Shown: positions 9,170-17,777 of the stretch, piece after piece
Numbering within the stretch: the first letter of the stretch is position 1
Layout: every line of letters starts with the position of its first letter
Origin: Candidatus Micrarchaeota archaeon CG10_big_fil_rev_8_21_14_0_10_45_29
GTDB taxonomy: Archaea; Micrarchaeota; Micrarchaeia; Anstonellales; Anstonellaceae
Length of the DNA: 64,000 nt
Direction of reading: 5' to 3'
Assembly: GCA_002778455.1 (NCBI GenBank)
Contig: PFCD01000005.1
Location: forward strand, 27,295-91,294
The notes under the pieces: generated by a model
Database searches by the model: none
The model's input: only the letters and a program-made list of their open reading frames with translations
Told to the model about the DNA's origin: nothing
Translations under genes and position numbers: made by a program

Positions 9170-9898
9170 ATGGCATCTATTGCAATCCCAATTTCTTTTA
9201 TTGCGGGAATCCTCTCGTTTCTCTCGCCATGCGTTCTTCCCCTTGTGCCCGGATTTGTGGGGTATCTGGGCGGGCTCTCCTCATCAATAAAAACAGAAAA
9301 AGAGGGCAGGCTTCACCTTTTCCTAAATTCAGTTTTCTTTGTGCTCGGATTCACGGCAGGCTTTGCGGCGATCGGAATTCTGCTTACCGGGCTTCTCTCA
9401 GCGGCAAGCTATGACATCCGCCTCTGGCTCTCAAGAGTTGGCGGGCTTTTGATAATATTCTTCGGGCTTTTCATACTCGGGCTTGTGAAAATTCCATTCC
9501 TAAGTTCAGAGCACAAGCTAAAGCCGATACAAACAAAATACCAGTACCTGACATCCGCCGCGTTCGGGCTTACTTTCGCGGTAGGTTGGTCCCCGTGCGT
9601 GGGCGCGGTGCTTGGCTCAATACTCACTTTGGCGGCAACAGACCCTACAGGCGCGCTTTTCCCGATGCTCGCATATGCAATCGGATTGGGAATTCCTTTC
9701 CTGATAATCGGGGCTTTGGGGGCGCAGGCAATCTCTCTCCTAAGAAAATTCAGGTGGATTATGCCGCACTTCAACAAAATTACCGGGGGATTGCTCATAA
9801 TTCTTGGCCTGCTTGTGGCAACCGGAGAGATTGCAAAAGTTGCAAACATACTCACCCCGATGGAGCTTCTTCCCTTTTTGCAGGGAGGGGGGCTATAG
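9170..9898 (+). CDS. ccdA: CcdA/DsbD-type transmembrane thiol electron carrier
   Basis: Moves reducing equivalents across the membrane to extracytoplasmic thioredoxin-like proteins. About six transmembrane helices are visible, and the two redox Cys lie in the hallmark sites: LSFLSPCVLPLVPGFVGYLGG near residue 18 and GWSPCVGAVLGS near 142. The ORF track extends 92 codons upstream through the structured spacer; ATG 9170 gives a normal 242-residue protein beginning at the first helix. Its stop codon TAG forms part of the ribosome site of the next gene, so the two are tightly coupled. Together they equal the two halves of a DipZ protein. Confidence 0.92.
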   Translation: MASIAIPISFIAGILSFLSPCVLPLVPGFVGYLGGLSSSIKTEKEGRLHLFLNSVFFVLGFTAGFAAIGILLTGLLSAASYDIRLWLSRVGGLLIIFFGLFILGLVKIPFLSSEHKLKPIQTKYQYLTSAAFGLTFAVGWSPCVGAVLGSILTLAATDPTGALFPMLAYAIGLGIPFLIIGALGAQAISLLRKFRWIMPHFNKITGGLLIILGLLVATGEIAKVANILTPMELLPFLQGGGL

Positions 9899-9907
9899 GT
9901 GATTTTT

Positions 9908-11065
9908 ATGCAAAAATGGATTTGGCAGCTTGCAATTGTGATGATTGCCGGAATTTTTCTTTTTGCGGCTTTTGACGCAATAAGCGCAGGTGCAAACAAG
10001 GAAGGAAAAACCGGGGCAGAGCCTTCCCAATACGGCTTGCCTCCAGCAAGCGCGGGGGCGGGGGGAAAAGATTCTGGCATGGATGAAAAAGAAAGCGAAG
10101 CCTTCAACCCCAAATCGCTCATGTATCAAAAGGCTCCGGAGTTTGAGAGCTATGCCGGAGTAATAAACGACCAAAACGGAGACGATTTTCTCTCCTCCTC
10201 AGAGCTTAAGGGGAAAGTGGTGCTTGTCGACATCTGGACATATTCCTGCATAAACTGCATACGCACTCTTCCATATATTCAGGCATGGCATGAAAAATAT
10301 GCCGATAGCGGGCTTGTAATTGTAGGCGTGCACTCACCAGAATTTGAATTTGAAAAGAAAAGGGAAAATATTGAGGATGCCGCAAAGCGAAACAACCTCA
10401 CCTATCCTACAATAATAGACAATGACAGAAAAATATGGAACGCTTTCAAAAATTCATATTGGCCGCGAAAATACTTGATAGACGCGGACGGATATATTCG
10501 CTATGACCACATAGGGGAGGGGGGCTATGATGAAACCGAGAGGCAGATACAGTCCCTTCTAAAAGAGCTTAACCCTGATATAAAAAGCGAAATGGCAAAC
10601 GTCAGCGCAGAAGGCGTGGATTTTTCGCAAATACAAACCCCTGAGCTTTATTTCGGCTCCTCTTTCAGAAGAGTGCCGCTTGGAAACCAAAAAGCCCCGA
10701 TATTGGAATCAATTGCTCAAAATTATACTCTGCCCGGGTTGCTTGCGCCAAACATAATTTACCTTGAGGGGGAGTGGAAAAACAACGGGGAGACCATGGA
10801 GCTTGCCTCAAATGAGGGCGCAATAGAGATAAACTACGGCTCGCAATCCGTGCATCTTGTAGCAGAATCTGCACGTGGTTCAACCGCGTCCGCATTTCTG
10901 GGCGAAGAATTGCACATCGGCCCGGAGGCAAACGGGCAAGGTGAAATTGCAATAGGCGGCTCAAGGCTTTACCGCATCGTAAAAACCGATGAATACGCGC
11001 GCAACAGCCTTAAAATTAAAATAAAGGGCGCAGGCTTCAAAGCATATGCATTTACTTTCGGCTGA
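9908..11065 (+). CDS. DipZ C-terminal-like protein: thioredoxin domain plus beta-sandwich
   Basis: N-terminal signal anchor (IWQLAIVMIAGIFLFAAF), linker, then a TlpA-like thioredoxin domain with the active site CINC near residue 110 in the DipZ-typical context DIWTYSCINCIRTLP. GVHSPEFEFEKKRENIEDAA and YWPRKYLIDADGYIRYDHIGEG also match DipZ. The C-terminal 150 residues match the carbohydrate-binding-like sandwich of mycobacterial DipZ (GEWKNNGETMEL, ending KAYAFTFG). The CcdA half is the preceding gene, so DipZ is split here. Start ATG 9908 follows AGGTGA; the ORF-track GTG 9899 overlaps that site. Likely role: reducing disulfides in exported proteins. Confidence 0.9.
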   Translation: MQKWIWQLAIVMIAGIFLFAAFDAISAGANKEGKTGAEPSQYGLPPASAGAGGKDSGMDEKESEAFNPKSLMYQKAPEFESYAGVINDQNGDDFLSSSELKGKVVLVDIWTYSCINCIRTLPYIQAWHEKYADSGLVIVGVHSPEFEFEKKRENIEDAAKRNNLTYPTIIDNDRKIWNAFKNSYWPRKYLIDADGYIRYDHIGEGGYDETERQIQSLLKELNPDIKSEMANVSAEGVDFSQIQTPELYFGSSFRRVPLGNQKAPILESIAQNYTLPGLLAPNIIYLEGEWKNNGETMELASNEGAIEINYGSQSVHLVAESARGSTASAFLGEELHIGPEANGQGEIAIGGSRLYRIVKTDEYARNSLKIKIKGAGFKAYAFTFG

Positions 11066-11171
11066 AATTTTTTAAACATGCGGAGCCAAGGATAAATGAG
11101 AATTCTCCCACTTCTGGCGCTGCAAGCATTTTTCGGAAAATTTAATAAACTCCGCCCAAGTGTAGTTGTAT

Positions 11172-11855
11172 ATGGCAACTCCGGCTCAGCTGCTCGCATC
11201 AATTCTTCTTCCTCTTCAGCAGGCGGCAAATTCAATGGACCCTCTGGAGATGCGCGCACTCATCACAATCTGCGCAATAACGCTTTATGCAATATTTGCA
11301 GGAAGCTTTTACGAAACCCTCTCAAAGCGCGCGATATTTCGCCTTCAGATGCCAAAGCCCCTGCTTTTCGGGCAGGAGGACATACACATTGGCCTGCGTG
11401 ACATTATTGTATTCATATTCGAATACACCATAATATTTCCGTTAATAACTCTCATCTGGGTGTCTGCGCTCACAATATTTTTGCTTGCTCTCTCAAGCGC
11501 CCCTGTGGCGGATGTGGCAATCCTTTCCCTGTCCATAGTTGCCGCAACGCGAATATGCGCGTATTATGACGAGCAGATCGCGGTGGATGTCGCAAAGCTT
11601 CTCCCCATAGCGCTTCTGGCGCTTGTTGTGGCAGACCCCGGCTCCCTCTCGCAAAACATAATAATCGAGCGCAGCAGCGAACTTCTTGCAAGCGCAAACC
11701 GCTTTTTCACCGTATTTGCGTTTCTCATAGCGATGGAATGGTCCCTGCGGCTTCTTCTTGAGGCAAAATACATAATTTTCGGCAAGCCGGAGAGCGATGA
11801 CAGCGAGCTTGACAAGCTTCTTGCCCACTATTCTCCAAAAAAGAAAAAGAAATAA
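11172..11855 (+). CDS. Polytopic membrane protein of unknown function
   Basis: Family not recognised. About 228 residues with roughly six hydrophobic segments: LITICAITLYAIFAGSFY, IIVFIFEYTIIFPLITLIWV, ALTIFLLALSSAPVADVAIL, LLPIALLALVV and others. The short cytoplasmic tail ends in a run of lysines. The ORF track starts at TTG 11166; ATG 11172 is 26 nt after TTTAATAAA and is preferred. The next gene begins 31 nt downstream with its own TATA-like element. A channel-like or sensor role cannot be told from sequence. Confidence 0.72.
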   Translation: MATPAQLLASILLPLQQAANSMDPLEMRALITICAITLYAIFAGSFYETLSKRAIFRLQMPKPLLFGQEDIHIGLRDIIVFIFEYTIIFPLITLIWVSALTIFLLALSSAPVADVAILSLSIVAATRICAYYDEQIAVDVAKLLPIALLALVVADPGSLSQNIIIERSSELLASANRFFTVFAFLIAMEWSLRLLLEAKYIIFGKPESDDSELDKLLAHYSPKKKKK

Positions 11856-11886
11856 AATTAAATACTTCCCATGCGCCCTCACTTAT

Positions 11887-13044
11887 ATGCAACCGGGGAA
11901 AAATGAAAGCGATTTGTGCATGCTGGCCGCAGCCGGCTCAATTCTTATCCTTATTATGGCAACCGCGTTTTTCCTTCTATACACCTATGACACGCAAAAC
12001 AAGAATGATGCAAGCATTTCTGCCCTTAACTCCGCCCTCGAGAAAACAACAAACCAGCTGAATATTTTGCAGGCGAATTACAATTCCCTCTCGCAAAAGC
12101 TTTTGCAGCGGGAGGCTCAGCTTGAAAAAACACAGGAAGAGCTCTCAGGCGCATTGCAAACGCTCAATTCCACAAAAAGCGAGCTGAATAAAACAAAGGC
12201 TGCCCTCGCGCAGGCAAACTCCGAATTAAACGGCACAATGCAAAAAATACAAAATGCAAAAAAAGAAATAGAATCCCTCGGGGAGAGCGTAAATTCCTCT
12301 ATGCAATGGTTTAGCGACAACTCGCGCCTGCCGCAAAATTATTCATGGGGTGTGGATATTTTCCTCGAGAGGATAGGAACCGACTGCATATGGGAGGGGG
12401 AGCTAAACCTTGCATGCATAAATTATTTGACAGACAGGACTGTAGTCAAACTTGATTATGCCTCAGACATTGAGGCAGACCATCTGCAGTCAATAAAGCA
12501 GACTCTTAAGAAAAAAACCGGCGACTGCGAGGATTACGCGCTTTTCTTCAAGGCGATATTAAACTCTCTAAAAGATTCTGGAAAAAAAGAAAAAATAAAG
12601 GCATGGGCGCCGGTTAATGCTAATTCCGAGTTTCGCGTCTGGCCAAAAGGAGACGACACCGCCACTTATCTTTATTATCCCAACGCCGGAAAAGCCATTT
12701 TAGCAGAGCTTGATAGCACATATCCCTATGTCATCTGCTATTCAACCAGCCAGACAAGCGGGCATTGCACAATTGCACTAAGCCCAAATAAAATAAATTC
12801 TTCTTCGCAGATTTACTTAATTGAAAACTCAACAGTGTTCGAGCCGCAGAACGGAAGGTTTCTTGGAAAAATTGCGCAGCAATTCCACATCTGCTCTACC
12901 GACGAGAATAACTGCTACATGTCATCAAACAACATTGTTGTAATAATTTCCGATGATGACATTTACAGAATTTCCGGATCAAAATGGGAATCGTATTCCG
13001 ATTATTTGCAAAAATTATCGCAAATTGGCGCAGAAATGGGCTAA
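11887..13044 (+). CDS. Membrane-anchored coiled-coil protein with transglutaminase-like domain
   Basis: One N-terminal transmembrane helix (ILILIMATAFFLLYTY) is followed by a long heptad-rich coiled coil (residues about 40-150) and a papain-fold domain of transglutaminase type. The nucleophile Cys is near residue 214 in KTGDCEDYALFFKAIL, and a candidate catalytic His lies in TSGHCTIALS. Archaeal transglutaminase-like proteins are thought to act as proteases or cross-linkers at the cell surface. The ORF-track start (11797) lies in the previous gene; ATG 11887 has ATTAAATA about 26 nt upstream and makes an N-terminal anchor, as expected. Confidence 0.82.
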   Translation: MQPGKNESDLCMLAAAGSILILIMATAFFLLYTYDTQNKNDASISALNSALEKTTNQLNILQANYNSLSQKLLQREAQLEKTQEELSGALQTLNSTKSELNKTKAALAQANSELNGTMQKIQNAKKEIESLGESVNSSMQWFSDNSRLPQNYSWGVDIFLERIGTDCIWEGELNLACINYLTDRTVVKLDYASDIEADHLQSIKQTLKKKTGDCEDYALFFKAILNSLKDSGKKEKIKAWAPVNANSEFRVWPKGDDTATYLYYPNAGKAILAELDSTYPYVICYSTSQTSGHCTIALSPNKINSSSQIYLIENSTVFEPQNGRFLGKIAQQFHICSTDENNCYMSSNNIVVIISDDDIYRISGSKWESYSDYLQKLSQIGAEMG

Positions 13045-13116
13045 AAGAGGCAAAACTCACAAAAGGTTTTTATATGTCACGTGTTTTTTCAATTATGAAA
13101 AGTTGAGGTGGTTTGT

Positions 13117-13206
13117 TTGGTAGCAAAAAAGAAAGGAAAGAAAGTAAAGAAGAAAGGCAAGAAAAGAACCGTGAAGAAGAAGGCAAAGAAGAAAAAAAGG
13201 AGATAG
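13117..13206 (+). CDS. Tiny Lys-rich basic protein (29 aa), TTG start
   Basis: Too short for the ORF track. TTG 13117 follows GAGGTGG by five nt, and the frame encodes VAKKKGKKVKKKGKKRTVKKK and so on, about 70% Lys/Arg, then stops at TAG 13204. A TATA-like TTTTTATATG near 13070 lies upstream. Composition is like histone H1-type tails, so nucleic-acid compaction or ribosome binding is plausible. Support comes from the ribosome site and from the partner gene with the same site-spacer-TTG pattern. The chance of a spurious purine-rich ORF remains. Confidence 0.55.
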   Translation: MVAKKKGKKVKKKGKKRTVKKKAKKKKRR

Positions 13207-13215
13207 GTGGATTCT

Positions 13216-13335
13216 TTGAAGAAATCAGGTAACGCCAAGCGTTCAATGTCCCGAAAAAAAACGGCAAAGGCACTCGCCAAAGCCAAAAAATCAAGGGGGA
13301 AGGCGCAATCACGGCGTTGCCGATCCACAAATTAG
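13216..13335 (+). CDS. Tiny Lys/Arg/Ser-rich basic protein (39 aa), TTG start
   Basis: TTG 13216 is five nt after AGGTGG, which overlaps the end of the previous gene, so the two look translationally coupled. The product (KKSGNAKRSMSRKKTAKALA..., ending RRCRSTN) is strongly basic with an alanine-lysine segment like a histone tail. A T-rich tract follows at once (13336-13378), a plausible archaeal terminator. ORFs on the opposite strand over this region are Phe/Ser-rich shadows. Confidence 0.55.
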   Translation: MKKSGNAKRSMSRKKTAKALAKAKKSRGKAQSRRCRSTN

Positions 13336-13378
13336 TATTTTTTCCTTTTGTTCTTCTTCTTATTTTTTTATTTTCCCC

Positions 13379-15631
13379 TTAATTTAAAATCTTCTCAATC
13401 GCTTTCTGCGCAAGCCTTGCCGCCCCATCCTTGTCAAGATGCATATTGCTGTTTCCGCATTGGGGGCTAAAAATGCATTTGGGGCACCCCTCCTTGCATC
13501 CGCATTTTCTCAGGCGCTCAAGCGACATCTTTACAACCTGCGCATACCTTGGCATTATTATTTGCGCAAGCCCGCTTCCGCCTTCGCTTCCCTCATAATA
13601 AAATATTCTCCCCGAAGGGTATGATATCCCCCCTATCTCGGAAGGGTCTGACCCGCTTATTGCAGGCATCATGGATATGCTCACATGCTCAAGCGCATGA
13701 AGCGCATCGGCAAATTCCCCGCCGCAGGCAAATTCATCCCAATCCGCCCAAAAAGCCATTGTATCAAACTCGTGCACAAGCGGCTCATCAATTTCTTTTT
13801 TGTATATCACTTCGCCGGTATAAGAGTCCTTTAGCATATACCCGTAAACCTCGTTGGTGATATGCACCTCTCCCATATGCAATTTTACATCTCCCATTTT
13901 TCCCTCCCCGTGCATTTTCAGCACCTCTGCCCCCTTTCTTCTGAGCGCCTGCGTATAATACTGCGAATCATCCTCAATTCTTCTCACTTTCGCAACCCCC
14001 TCTTGCGCATCAATTCCAAGGGAGGAGTATCTTTTCCCCCCAAGCAAATATATTGCACCCGCATAAAGTTCGCCTATTGCTATGGAAAATTCCCGCTCCC
14101 CCAAAACTTTCCCTCCCTTCGCATCAATTATGCGTATGCTTCTTCCCGCTCCGCGCAGGCTCATCTTTCTTGCAAATATTGTTCCCTCTCGCGTGGGCAT
14201 AAATACTCCCGAGAATTCGCGAAGCAGCCCCTCTTCCACAAGCTTTTTGCAGATTTTCAAATCATTTTTCCCAATCTCTTCCTGCTCAAGCGCAAAATCC
14301 CGCGCAGCGCACAGAAGATGAACCCTTCGTATATATTCATTGTCTTTGTTGGCATAGCAGCTCTCCGCTTCCCCTTCAAGGTAATTTTTAGGGTTTTGCG
14401 CATAATATGCATCAAGCGCATTGTTTTTTGCAACAAGAATGGCATAAGCATCCTGCCCTTTTCTCCCAACCCTTCCAATTCTCTGCCTCATGCGCGTAAC
14501 CGTGCCCGCAAATCCGCACATTATTGCGCAATCCGCATCCCCGACATCCATCCCAAGCTCCAGCGCGCTTGTAGCCGCCATTGTCCTTATCCTTCCGCTG
14601 CGAAATCCTGCCTCAATATCCCGCCTCTCCTCCGCCGGCAGGCCGGAGCGGTATACTGCCAATTCCATATCCATATTCTGCGCAACCAAGGCAAGCCTCT
14701 CCGCAACGTTGTGCGAATTTGCAAAAATAATCGTCTTTTTCCCGATTTGCTTTGCCGCCTTTAAGCTTATCCCGACAATTCCTCCCTCCCCTTCCTCCAA
14801 AACCGCGTGCATAACTTTTCCGGTCGGCGCACTCTCCCCCTTCACAACATGAAATTCCTCTCCGCATATTTTTTGCGCAAATTCATGCGCATTAAAAACC
14901 GTTGCGCTTGATGCGATAAACCGCACCTCATTCCCCATCAACCCGCCTTTTTTTATCTTTTTCAAGCCCGCCCCCCTCTCATCAAGCTCAACCCCTGCCC
15001 CAACTTCAAGAAGGCTTTTTTGCGCCCTGTCTTTTTTCTTTGCAGCTCTTTTGCTGTTTTTGAGCACCCGCTTCATTCTCCACATTAAATTTGCCACATG
15101 GCTTCCAAGGTTTCCCGAATAAGCGTGTATTTCATCAACCACAACGTATTTTAGCCTGGAAAAAAAATCCTCCCACAGGCGGCTGTGGCAAAGCATGAAG
15201 TGAAGCATGTCAACATTTGTGATTATCACATGCGGCATGTCTGCCCTTATTCTCGCCCTCTTTGAAGCGGGAGTGTCCCCGTCATATACTTCAGAGCGCA
15301 CTCCAAGCATTGAAAATTCTCGAATTCTTGCCCACTGGTCGCGCGAGAGCGCCTTTGTAGGAAAAAGAAGAAGCGAGCATTTTCCCTGCAACGCCGCCTC
15401 AACAACAGGCACCATGTAGCATTCGGTTTTGCCGGAAGCAGTAGGCGCCATAAGCACAATATTTTTCCCCTCCCTCACCTTTCTTATCGCTTCCGCCTGA
15501 TGCAAATACAATTTCTTTATCCCCCTTCCCTTCAGCACTTCATGCAGCGCACCTCTCACCTCAAAATTCTCCTCATATTTTGCGGTGCGCGCCTTTTGCA
15601 CAACCCATTTTGCGCCAAATTCCTCAAGCAT
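13379..15631 (-). CDS. DEAH superfamily 2 helicase with Cys-rich C-terminal domain (MrfA/Hrq1-like)
   Basis: ATP-driven helicase of the RecQ4/Hrq1/MrfA group, linked in bacteria and yeast to repair of DNA crosslinks. Visible motifs are Walker A APTASGKTE (61-69), DEIH in VVVDEIHAYSG, SATVFN, and motif VI QRIGRVGRKG. A winged-helix region follows. The C-terminal DUF1998-type domain has four Cys in CGCKEGCPKCIFSPQCGN near residue 720, the metal site of this family. Length 750 is usual. The start ATG follows GAGGAAAGTGG. It is downstream of gltX on the same strand, with 57 nt between. Confidence 0.92.
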   Translation of the reverse strand: MLEEFGAKWVVQKARTAKYEENFEVRGALHEVLKGRGIKKLYLHQAEAIRKVREGKNIVLMAPTASGKTECYMVPVVEAALQGKCSLLLFPTKALSRDQWARIREFSMLGVRSEVYDGDTPASKRARIRADMPHVIITNVDMLHFMLCHSRLWEDFFSRLKYVVVDEIHAYSGNLGSHVANLMWRMKRVLKNSKRAAKKKDRAQKSLLEVGAGVELDERGAGLKKIKKGGLMGNEVRFIASSATVFNAHEFAQKICGEEFHVVKGESAPTGKVMHAVLEEGEGGIVGISLKAAKQIGKKTIIFANSHNVAERLALVAQNMDMELAVYRSGLPAEERRDIEAGFRSGRIRTMAATSALELGMDVGDADCAIMCGFAGTVTRMRQRIGRVGRKGQDAYAILVAKNNALDAYYAQNPKNYLEGEAESCYANKDNEYIRRVHLLCAARDFALEQEEIGKNDLKICKKLVEEGLLREFSGVFMPTREGTIFARKMSLRGAGRSIRIIDAKGGKVLGEREFSIAIGELYAGAIYLLGGKRYSSLGIDAQEGVAKVRRIEDDSQYYTQALRRKGAEVLKMHGEGKMGDVKLHMGEVHITNEVYGYMLKDSYTGEVIYKKEIDEPLVHEFDTMAFWADWDEFACGGEFADALHALEHVSISMMPAISGSDPSEIGGISYPSGRIFYYEGSEGGSGLAQIIMPRYAQVVKMSLERLRKCGCKEGCPKCIFSPQCGNSNMHLDKDGAARLAQKAIEKILN

Positions 15632-15688
15632 AAAAAATCCACTTTCCTCAAAATTAAATAGGGGTGGCAGGGTGGTTTTCCGCCAAAA

Positions 15689-17437
15689 TTAATTTGAAAT
15701 ATAAATAAACCGCAAAACATCCCCACTCTTATCAAGGGTTACAAAGCCGAACCTCTCAAACTGGCAAGCCTGCCCCTCGGCCATCTTTGCACACTCTCTC
15801 TCGCACCATCCCCAGATTTCCTGCAAAGAATTCTCATTATATTTTCCATCAATTAGCAAATCCCCGCCCTTTAGCACTTTGGCAGGAATTTTTGCAACAT
15901 CGCTTACCCATTGCACCTTTTTCTCAACTTTTCCCTCATCAGAGGCAAAATTGCACAAGAGGGTGCGCACCGCCCCTTCCTCCCCGCTCGGAAGTATTCC
16001 GCGAGCCTCCTCTTTTGATACCAGCTTTAAATTGCACCAGTCTTTTAGCCTGAAAACTTCCCCCTCCTGCAAAGCATCCGCGTCCGAGCCGCTTATGTAA
16101 GCAACACTTGAGGTCTGCACAGCCCTTTTTCCCAGCCCGTCGTTTTGCGGATGGTTTTTTATCTCAATTTCCCCCGCACTCACTCCATCTATTTTTATTC
16201 TTGCCGGCTCTGCTACAAAAAACCGCCTTGGCGCATCAGCATCAATTAATTTTCTGTTCTCTGAGAGCAATTTTTCCCATCCCGGCTCGCTCTCCACCTT
16301 GCTCAAGCCAAATGACAAAACAAATTTTCTTATGGCTTCGGGCAATATTCCCCTCCTTCGCAAGGCGCTCAGGGTAGGCAGGCGCGGGTCATCATATCCG
16401 CTCACTTTCCCCTCCTCGATAAGCGGGCGTATGAGCCTTTTTGAGACCGGCGCTCCCTTTATCGCAAGGCGGGAGAATGAAATCAATTTCGGCTCCCTCA
16501 TCTCAAGAATTTTTAAAATTTCAAAATAAAGCTTATCTCTCAATTCATATTCCTTTGAGCGCATGGCATGGCTCACTCCCTCAAGAGAATCAAGTATAGG
16601 CGCCGCAAAATCATATGATGGCCAGCATGAATATTTCCTCCCCTGCCTGAAATGCTCCCCTGCCACAATCCTAAACAAAGTGGGGTCCCGCATCACGGTG
16701 TTCTCATCTTTCATATCTCCCTTAAAGCGCAATATCGCCCCCCCTTCTTCAATATCCCCGCCGCGCATTTTTGAAAAATCAGCCCCGTTCTCCCCAACAT
16801 CCTTGGCGGCGCAAACGCATCTTTCCCCGCTCTCGCGCCCTGCCTTTATTTTTTCAGGGGCGCAGGTGCACACATACGCTTTTCCAAGCATTATCATCTC
16901 ATTTGCCAATTTATAAAATTCATCCATATAATCAGAAGAATAAGTCACCTGCCCTTTCCACTTCACGCCAAGCCATTTCAAATCCTCCATTATGGCATCA
17001 ACAAATTTTTGTGAAGATTTTGCAGGGTTTGTCTCATCAAAGCGCAGACGCATATGCCCTTTGTGCGCATTTGCCCCCTCATAATTTAAAAATACGGCTT
17101 TTGCATGCCCTATATGCAAATACCCCGAAGGCTCGGGGGGGAAGCGGGTAACAACTTTTCCCTCAACCGCATCCGGCAAACTTATTCCCTTCTCTTCCTC
17201 TTTTTGCTTCTCCTCATAAGTAAATTCAAGCATCTCTTTTTCAATCTCCTTCTTTTCCAACGAGTTTACTCTCTCGCACTCCTCTCTTGCCATTTGCATA
17301 AGCCCTTTGGCATTCTTCCTCTCTTCAGGAAAAGCCGCAATTGCCCTTCCCATCACTTTGCCCGCATCCGCCTTGCCATAATCATGCGCGTTTTTTAGCG
17401 CCCATTTTTTTATCGTCTCTTCAATTTCTTTTTCCAT
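15689..17437 (-). CDS. gltX: Glutamyl-tRNA synthetase, archaeal type
   Basis: Charges tRNA-Glu (and possibly tRNA-Gln, depending on whether GatDE is present). An N-terminal helical extension (residues 1-95, IKKWALKNAHDYGK) precedes the Rossmann domain with PSGYLHIGHAKA (HIGH at 108-111). The class I KMSKS equivalent is APVSKRLIRP near residue 330. The C-terminal anticodon-binding part is the beta-barrel type shared by archaeal GluRS and GlnRS. A Cys cluster (CTCAPEK...CVCA) may bind zinc. Length 582 is typical. The adjacent 84-aa gene repeats the N-terminal extension. Confidence 0.95.
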   Translation of the reverse strand: MEKEIEETIKKWALKNAHDYGKADAGKVMGRAIAAFPEERKNAKGLMQMAREECERVNSLEKKEIEKEMLEFTYEEKQKEEEKGISLPDAVEGKVVTRFPPEPSGYLHIGHAKAVFLNYEGANAHKGHMRLRFDETNPAKSSQKFVDAIMEDLKWLGVKWKGQVTYSSDYMDEFYKLANEMIMLGKAYVCTCAPEKIKAGRESGERCVCAAKDVGENGADFSKMRGGDIEEGGAILRFKGDMKDENTVMRDPTLFRIVAGEHFRQGRKYSCWPSYDFAAPILDSLEGVSHAMRSKEYELRDKLYFEILKILEMREPKLISFSRLAIKGAPVSKRLIRPLIEEGKVSGYDDPRLPTLSALRRRGILPEAIRKFVLSFGLSKVESEPGWEKLLSENRKLIDADAPRRFFVAEPARIKIDGVSAGEIEIKNHPQNDGLGKRAVQTSSVAYISGSDADALQEGEVFRLKDWCNLKLVSKEEARGILPSGEEGAVRTLLCNFASDEGKVEKKVQWVSDVAKIPAKVLKGGDLLIDGKYNENSLQEIWGWCERECAKMAEGQACQFERFGFVTLDKSGDVLRFIYISN

Positions 17438-17514
17438 AAAACCAACTTTCCTATCTGATGCAAGGGGCGCTATCCCAGCCCCTCATTCTGCTCTCCTGCC
17501 CCTCTTCCAAGCGT

Positions 17515-17769
17515 TTACTCATAAATTTGCGTCCCTTCGCTAAAGTCCGAATATTTTTCCATTTCATCTGCCAACTGCGCCTCATCCATATTGTTTATTT
17601 TGGTGCAAACCTCGCGCGCCATGGCAATTATTTTCTTGCGCTCCTCGCGGGGGATAGAGAGCTCTTGCATCACCCTGTCCGCAACTTTTGCAGGTATTGC
17701 AAGCTTCACCTCTGCAGTCATTTTCAGCGCCCATTTCCTGATGCATGCAATTACAACATCCTCATCCAT
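17515..17769 (-). CDS. Free-standing paralog of the GluRS N-terminal domain (84 aa)
   Basis: The protein aligns along its length with the first 75 residues of the neighbouring GluRS: IRKWALK versus IKKWALK, PREERKKIIAMAREVC versus PEERKNAKGLMQMAREEC, then an acidic tail. The DNA just before both ATGs is also shared (AGTTGGTTTTATGGA on the minus strand), which points to duplication including the ribosome-site region. In archaeal and eukaryotic synthetases this appended domain serves protein-protein contacts, so the small protein may bind GluRS partners or act as an assembly factor (inference). It sits between fni and gltX. Confidence 0.78.
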   Translation of the reverse strand: MDEDVVIACIRKWALKMTAEVKLAIPAKVADRVMQELSIPREERKKIIAMAREVCTKINNMDEAQLADEMEKYSDFSEGTQIYE

Positions 17770-17777
17770 AAAACCAA

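Noticed and set aside
13070-13330. Phe/Ser-rich minus-strand ORFs
   Set aside because: They are antisense to the two tiny Lys-rich genes, which have ribosome sites on the plus strand.
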